Below, piece after piece: positions 6,226 through 10,770 of a stretch of 10,770 bases of DNA. Where the stretch lies: positions 1 through 10,770 of the forward strand of contig JAGRHX010000727.1 of the NCBI GenBank assembly GCA_020444775.1, given 5' to 3'. The notes beneath the pieces are model-generated. The model did no database searches. It saw only the letters and a program-made list of their open reading frames with translations, and was not told the DNA's origin. The number at the start of each line of letters is the position of its first letter. Position 1 is the first letter of the stretch. A program made the translations under genes and the position numbers. This DNA is from Gammaproteobacteria bacterium. GTDB lineage: Bacteria > Pseudomonadota > Gammaproteobacteria > HK1.

Positions 6226-7428
6226 CTACGCCTGCCCGCCTTGCCGGCTGGCCAGCACCATCAGCAGTGCGAGCAGTGACAAGACCAGCATGACGATGAA
6301 GGCCAGGCGGTAGTCGCCGCTGCTGTCGAAGACCCGGGCGCCGAACCAGGCCCCCAGACCGCCGGCGACGTGATGCACCATGGTCACCAGGCCGGTCAGC
6401 GTGCCCAGACCCTGCAGACCGAAGATCTGACGCACGAAGATCACGGTCAATGGTGCCGTGACCCAGAAGGTCGCGCCGTACAGCAGCGCGAACACGCTGA
6501 TCGCGGTCGTGCTGTCGCTGAGCAGGATCAGCATGAACAGCAGCGCCCGCAGCGCGAAGCACAGGCCGGTGGGTAGCAACGGACCGCTGCGGTCCGTAAG
6601 ACCACCGGTGAGCAGCACGCCGACCAGACCGAACAGCCCCATCGTGGCCAGCAGGTTGCCGGCAAAGGCGTTGTCGATGCCCTGGTCGGTGGCGTGCGCG
6701 ACCACGTGCGTGGCGACGAAGAAATCCTGGAAGCCACAGATCCCATACAGCGCGAACAACAACAGGCTGCGACGGCCGCTGAGCCGGCGCCAGCTCAACG
6801 CCCCGTCCCGATCGCTCCGCACCGCCTCGCCACCCGCGAGGGGGTCGGCACGCGTCGGTGCCGTCACTGCCACACGTGGCGCGGCCAGGGCCACCAGTGG
6901 CAACAGCAGCAGGTTGCACAGACCCAGCCACAAAAAGGCCTCGCGCCAGCCGGACTCATCCAGCGCGTTGGCCAGCACGGCGATGATCAGGAGCTGTCCG
7001 ACCCCCATGCCGGAGATGGCGACACTGTTGGCGAATCCTGTGCGTTGTGGAAAGCGCGTGGTGACCATCACACCGACCGGTGTGATCGAGGTGCAGGCCG
7101 AGCCGAGCGCGAACAGCAGGCCGTAGGTCAAGGTGGCCTGCAGCGGAGTCTGCACCAGTGAGGTGGTGGCGATACCGAGGGCCGAGAGCGCCGCGCCCAC
7201 GGCCAGGATCGGTAGCGCTCCGAGCCGATCGACCATGCGCCCGACCAGCGGCAGACCGAGGGCGGTGACCAGCATGAACAGGCCAACGGCCGAGGATACC
7301 GCGCTGCGACTCCAGCTCATGTCCTCGGCCATGGGCTTGAGCAGCACGCCGATCGCGAAACGTGAGCCGCTGTTGAGCAGCAGCGCGCCGAAACCGATCA
7401 GCAACACCAGCAGCGACAGACGGCTCAT
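6226..7428 (-). CDS. MFS transporter coupled to the sarcosine oxidase operon
   Basis: A 400-residue inner-membrane protein of the major facilitator superfamily. Hydrophobic segments alternate through two halves separated by a polar loop (about residues 184-218), as expected for 12 helices. The first helix has LLVLLIGFGALLLNSGSRFAIGVLL. The family's motif A lies between helices 2 and 3: GRMVDRLG (63-70). A second, weaker copy is in the C-terminal half (GGLTDRSGP). The overall look is that of the oxalate/formate antiporter and monocarboxylate porter side of the family, as in SRFAIGVLLKPMAEDMSWSR. The start ATG overlaps the soxG stop by 4 bases (ATGA, 7425-7428) and has no good SD of its own, so translation is probably coupled to soxG. 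This ties it functionally to the oxidase. Its substrate cannot be read from the sequence; sarcosine, a related N-methylated compound, glycine or a one-carbon product are candidates. Confidence 0.88.
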   Translation of the reverse strand: MSRLSLLVLLIGFGALLLNSGSRFAIGVLLKPMAEDMSWSRSAVSSAVGLFMLVTALGLPLVGRMVDRLGALPILAVGAALSALGIATTSLVQTPLQATLTYGLLFALGSACTSITPVGVMVTTRFPQRTGFANSVAISGMGVGQLLIIAVLANALDESGWREAFLWLGLCNLLLLPLVALAAPRVAVTAPTRADPLAGGEAVRSDRDGALSWRRLSGRRSLLLFALYGICGFQDFFVATHVVAHATDQGIDNAFAGNLLATMGLFGLVGVLLTGGLTDRSGPLLPTGLCFALRALLFMLILLSDSTTAISVFALLYGATFWVTAPLTVIFVRQIFGLQGLGTLTGLVTMVHHVAGGLGAWFGARVFDSSGDYRLAFIVMLVLSLLALLMVLASRQGGQA

Positions 7429-8081
7429 GGCATCGATGCTGCTCGATACTCGAAGCTGGCATCATCCAGCCAGCGCAACACATAGCGTAGATAGCTGCGG
7501 GCAACGTAGATCTCGAAATGCCGTGGCCGGGCGATGTCGTCGTCGCGCCAACAGGGGCACGTGGGGTCGTGTGGCAGCCGGTGCAGCAGCATCTGCGCCC
7601 GCGCCAGGGTCGACTGCGCGCAGCAGTCCAGGGCAAAGCGGCCGGGACGCAGATCCAGACTGCTGCCCTTGGCCAGCACCTCGAGCGCCAGCGGGCCACA
7701 CACCGAGATGACCGCACGAGCCTGGCTCACGTCGCACAGTGAGTGGTGTAGCGAGGCCAGATTCTCTTCGAGTCGAAGCAGCGGCGAATGATCGTTGGCC
7801 GGGCTCGATACCACCAGCCATTCGTCCGGGCCCAGCCACAGCAGCCGACAGCGGCGCTGCGTGGCCTCGGCCCAGCGCACCGTGTTCGGTTCGCGTGGGG
7901 GCTCGCAGTGCAGGGCTCGACGCACCGCGTCGACGAAACGCGGATCATCGATGTCGCCGCGTAGATTCAACTGCAGTGGTGCGGTCCGCACGCTGACGAG
8001 CAGCGCCGGATCGATCCCGCCCACCCTGATGCACGTCGAATCGCCGTCGACGTGCGCGCTTGCCGGTACCCCTTCAGCCAC
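7425..8081 (-). CDS. soxG: Sarcosine oxidase gamma subunit
   Basis: This is the small structural subunit of the heterotetrameric sarcosine oxidase family; it shares the fold of the folate-binding GcvT-like part of the alpha subunit. The protein has 218 residues, near the usual size. Diagnostic stretches are in the second half: SQARAVISVCGPLALEVLAK, DLRPGRFALDCCAQSTLARA, and FEIYVARSYLRYVLRWLDDA followed by FEY. The N-terminal half is more divergent, with WLGPDEWLVVSS matching the family's conserved WLGPDE motif. It starts at GTG (8079-8081), overlapping the soxA stop by 8 bases, with AAGGAG 9 bases upstream inside soxA. It overlaps the MFS gene by 4 bases. Cys-rich spots (DCCAQ and CPCW) are noted without a known role. 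The N-methylglutamate dehydrogenase D subunit is a close relative and cannot be excluded without the rest of the operon. Confidence 0.85.
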   Translation of the reverse strand: MAEGVPASAHVDGDSTCIRVGGIDPALLVSVRTAPLQLNLRGDIDDPRFVDAVRRALHCEPPREPNTVRWAEATQRRCRLLWLGPDEWLVVSSPANDHSPLLRLEENLASLHHSLCDVSQARAVISVCGPLALEVLAKGSSLDLRPGRFALDCCAQSTLARAQMLLHRLPHDPTCPCWRDDDIARPRHFEIYVARSYLRYVLRWLDDASFEYRAASMP

Positions 8082-10770
8082 GCATGCGTTCTCCTTGCGG
8101 ATCGTAGAAACAGATCGGTGCGATACGCGCGGCGATCACGCCGGTTTCGGTCGGTGCGAGCAGACGCTCGCCGAGCCGGCCATGACCACCGCGAACCAGT
8201 CCCAGGGCGATGCTGCGGCCGAGGGTCGCGCTCCAGTAGCTGGAGGTGACGTGACCGTGCATGTCCAGCGGCGGTGTGCCGAGGCGTTGCACCAGCTGGG
8301 CCCCTTCCGGCAGGCGCTCGCGCGGGTCCTCGGTCAGCAGGCCGACGAGCTGCTTGCGGTCGGCGCGTCGGGTGTGCGGGCGTTGCAGCGAACGCTTGCC
8401 GAGAAAATCCTTGTGCGGACTGACCATGTTGCCGAGCCCCAGATCGATCGGGGTGACGGTGCCATCGGTATCCTGGCCGGCAATGATGAAGCCCTTCTCG
8501 GCACGCAGCACGTGCATGGTTTCGGTGCCGAACGGCGTGATCCCGAATGGCTGGCCGGCATCCATCAGGGTCTGCCAGAGCGTTGTGCCCTGATGAGCCG
8601 CCACGTTGATCTCGTAGCACAGCTCGCCGGTGAAGGAGACACGCAGCACGCGTGCGTCCAGACCTGCCAGCGTGCCCGTCCTGCAGCTCATGAACGGAAA
8701 CGCCGTTGGGGACAGATCGATATCGGTGCCGACCCGGATGAGCAGCTCGCGGGCAAGGGGTCCGGACAGGGACGCGGTGGCCCACTGCTCGCTGACGGAG
8801 GTGCAGTACACCTGTAGCTGCGGCCATTCGGTTTGCAGCCATTCCTCCAACCAGGCGAGCACCCGGGCGGCGTTGCCGGTGGTGGTGTGCATCAGCCAGC
8901 GTCGTTCGTCGAGTCGCGCGGTGACACCGTCATCGAAGACCATGCCGTCCTCGCGGCACATCAGACCGTAGCGGCAACGACCCGGCGTCAGCGTGCGAAA
9001 GCCGTTGCAGTACACCCGGTTCAAGAGCTCGGGGGTGTCCGGTCCGTGCAGCTCGATACGGCCCAGGGTGCTGGCATCGAGGATGCCCACGCCGTGGCGC
9101 ACCGCCAGGCATTCGCGGTTGACCGCCTCGTGCATCGATTCCTCGCGTGAGCCGATTCGACGCGGGTAGTACCAGGGACGCTTCCACTGACCGACGTCCT
9201 CGAAGCGGGCGCCGGCCTGCACGTGCCAATCGTGCATGGGGGTCAAGCGTGCCGGGTCCGACAGCTCGCCGATGTCGCGGCCGGCCAGCGCGCCGAAGCT
9301 GAGCGGCGTGTAGGGCGGTCTGAAGGTCGTGGTCCCGACCGCCGCCGGCGTCCGGCCGCTCGCCTGACCGAGCAGGGCCAGGGCGTTGACGTTGCCGGTC
9401 TTGCCCTGGTCGGTACCCATGCCGGCGGTGGTGTAGCGCTTGGCGTGCTCGATGGACAGATAGCCCTCGCGGGCCGCGAGTCTCAGGTCCGCGGCCGTCA
9501 CGTCGTTCTGGTAGTCGACGAAGCGACGCTTGCCAAAGCGCGTCCCCGGACCCTGCCAGAGCGGCTCCAGACCCAGCGTCGAGTCCGGTGCAGGTGCTGG
9601 CCGGTCGGCATGGGTTGTCGCTGAAGAAGCCTCAGGACGCCCGCCCGCGTCGCGGCTCGAAACAAAACCGGACGGCGTGAAGACGCTGATCCCGCTCTGC
9701 CCGGTCGCCGCCCGGGCCGCCGCGCGTCCAACCTGCTCGGCATCGCGCAGCAGGTGTTCGTAATCGAAATGACCGGCCGCGGCACCGACCAGTTGCAAGC
9801 CTCGATCCGGATCGCGTGGGTCGGCCATGAAACCGTGCAGCTTCGCATCGTGCAACAGCTTGCCACCGGCGTGCGCGTACAGATGCAGCACCGGATTGAA
9901 GCCACCGGACATCAACACCAGATCGCAGTCCAGACCCTCGTGGCGACCTCGACCGGTCAGCGAGCCGATCCGTGCGCCGCGTACCCGGGTGCGACCCAGG
10001 ACCCGTTCCACGCTGCTACCGCTCAGCACCCGGATGCCGGCTGCACGCGCGTCGCGCAGACGATCGCGCGGCGGTTCGGCGCGTGCGTCGAGCAGGGTCA
10101 ACTCGGCGCCGGCCGCCGCCAGCAGCGCGGCGCTGGCGTAGGCCAGATTGTTGTTGCAGGCCAGCACGACGCGTTGCCCGGCCAGCACCGCGTAGCGTCG
10201 CGCATAGCAGGCCGCGGCGCTGGCCAGCATCACCCCGGGACGGTCGTTGTCGTCGAACACCAGGGGCCGCTCGTGCGCGCCGGTGGCCAGCACCAGCTGG
10301 GCGGTCCGCACCTTCCACAAGCGTTGGCGTATCCGGCCTGCACGCTCGGTCGGTGGCAGATGGTCGCTGCAGCTCTCGAGCAGGGTCAGGTAGTTGTGGT
10401 CATACAGCGCGCAGGCCGTGGTCCGCGTCAGCATCTGGACGTTGTCCATCGCCGACAGCGTGCGCAGCGTCTGATCCAGCCAGCCGGCCCCCAACGCGGG
10501 GATGCGGCTCTGGTCGTCGACCAGCAGCCAGCCACCCGGCTCGCACTGCTCGTCCACCAGCAGCACCTCGGCACCCGCGCGGCCCGCCGCCAGCGCGGCG
10601 CTGAGCCCGGCCGGGCCGGCGCCCACCACCAGCACGTCGACGTGCCGGTGGGTCTTCTCGTAGCGATCCGGGTCGGCAAGCTCGGGGGCCCGGCCGAGTC
10701 CGGCGGCGCGCCGGATCAGCCGCTCGTACAGCATCCAGCCGCGCTGCGGCCACATGAAGGTCTTGTAGTA
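8074..10770 (-). CDS. soxA: Sarcosine oxidase alpha subunit, N-terminus outside window
   Basis: This large subunit of heterotetrameric sarcosine oxidase (or a close relative) binds a dinucleotide and tetrahydrofolate and turns the released methyl group into methylene-tetrahydrofolate. The frame is open to the right edge: YYKTF precedes the Met at 10755, matching the family's FYYKTFMWP, so this Met is not the start and roughly 100-130 residues are missing. Counting from that Met: Rossmann dinucleotide motif DVLVVGAGPAGLSAALAAG (40-58); a second nucleotide-binding region near 195-225; the linker motif FVDYQNDVTAADL (412-424); RYTTAGMGTDQGKTGNVNAL (440-459); then the GcvT-like folate domain (about 510-893) with GILDASTLGRIELHGP, RYGLMCREDGMVFDDG and SFTGELCYEINV. 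The end FYDPQGERMRG is typical. An Ala/Pro/Ser-rich insert at about 352-396 is longer than usual. It overlaps soxG by 8 bases. The N-methylglutamate dehydrogenase C subunit is the main alternative. Confidence 0.9.
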   Translation of the reverse strand, partial: YYKTFMWPQRGWMLYERLIRRAAGLGRAPELADPDRYEKTHRHVDVLVVGAGPAGLSAALAAGRAGAEVLLVDEQCEPGGWLLVDDQSRIPALGAGWLDQTLRTLSAMDNVQMLTRTTACALYDHNYLTLLESCSDHLPPTERAGRIRQRLWKVRTAQLVLATGAHERPLVFDDNDRPGVMLASAAACYARRYAVLAGQRVVLACNNNLAYASAALLAAAGAELTLLDARAEPPRDRLRDARAAGIRVLSGSSVERVLGRTRVRGARIGSLTGRGRHEGLDCDLVLMSGGFNPVLHLYAHAGGKLLHDAKLHGFMADPRDPDRGLQLVGAAAGHFDYEHLLRDAEQVGRAAARAATGQSGISVFTPSGFVSSRDAGGRPEASSATTHADRPAPAPDSTLGLEPLWQGPGTRFGKRRFVDYQNDVTAADLRLAAREGYLSIEHAKRYTTAGMGTDQGKTGNVNALALLGQASGRTPAAVGTTTFRPPYTPLSFGALAGRDIGELSDPARLTPMHDWHVQAGARFEDVGQWKRPWYYPRRIGSREESMHEAVNRECLAVRHGVGILDASTLGRIELHGPDTPELLNRVYCNGFRTLTPGRCRYGLMCREDGMVFDDGVTARLDERRWLMHTTTGNAARVLAWLEEWLQTEWPQLQVYCTSVSEQWATASLSGPLARELLIRVGTDIDLSPTAFPFMSCRTGTLAGLDARVLRVSFTGELCYEINVAAHQGTTLWQTLMDAGQPFGITPFGTETMHVLRAEKGFIIAGQDTDGTVTPIDLGLGNMVSPHKDFLGKRSLQRPHTRRADRKQLVGLLTEDPRERLPEGAQLVQRLGTPPLDMHGHVTSSYWSATLGRSIALGLVRGGHGRLGERLLAPTETGVIAARIAPICFYDPQGERMRG
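8091..8096 (-). promoter_or_regulatory. Ribosome binding site of soxG inside the soxA end
   Basis: On the minus strand this reads AAGGAG, 9 bases before the soxG GTG start. It lies in the last codons of soxA, so soxG is translated from within the upstream gene, and it supports GTG 8081 as the start. Confidence 0.6.

Noticed and set aside
5684..6313. 209-codon plus-strand frame across the intergenic region and the DUF1127 gene
   Set aside because: The DUF1127 frame has a clear domain and SD; this one is out of frame with it and is unrelated to any family I know.
7795..8842. Long open frames overlapping soxG and soxA (340 codons on plus, 291 codons on minus)
   Set aside because: Both overlay the well-supported soxA/soxG frames and show no conserved motif; high GC makes such frames common.

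Overview
The window is high-GC, tightly packed bacterial DNA with ordinary chromosomal genes, short intergenic gaps and strong Shine-Dalgarno (SD) sites in front of several genes. The combination of an MscS-type channel, a stand-alone aspartate carbamoyltransferase, a DUF1127 protein and a heterotetrameric sarcosine-oxidase-type operon fits a Proteobacterium, most likely a gammaproteobacterium. This is an inference from gene content; no taxonomic marker is present. I see no mobile element, CRISPR array, rRNA or tRNA gene.

Layout. The left edge cuts a NIPSNAP-family gene (1-369, +). A strong 13-bp hairpin (398-430) follows, then an exported MscS-type mechanosensitive channel (565-2373, +) and an aspartate carbamoyltransferase gene, pyrB (about 2523-3629, +), whose leader holds a hairpin that buries a perfect SD sequence. 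pyrB converges on an orphan soluble sensor histidine kinase with three PAS-like domains (3649-5592, -). A 303-bp divergent intergenic region (5593-5895) separates the kinase from a DUF1127 small basic protein (5896-6201, +). It holds an imperfect 14-bp direct repeat, a 10-bp palindrome and several small hairpins.

The right 4.5 kb is one minus-strand operon. It reads, in transcription order, a sarcosine oxidase alpha subunit running off the right edge (soxA-like, 8074-10770), the gamma subunit (soxG-like, 7425-8081, 8-bp overlap) and a 12-helix-class MFS transporter (6226-7428, 4-bp ATGA overlap). The beta and delta subunits are expected just beyond the right edge, from the usual soxBDAG order. 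The complex would demethylate sarcosine or a related N-methyl amino acid, passing the one-carbon unit to tetrahydrofolate. The coupled transporter probably moves the substrate or a product.

No clearly new multi-gene system is visible. The items most worth a second look are the pyrB leader, the transporter fused by coupling to the sarcosine oxidase operon, the repeats in the kinase/DUF1127 intergenic region, and the possible pairing of a DUF1127 protein with the neighbouring orphan kinase.
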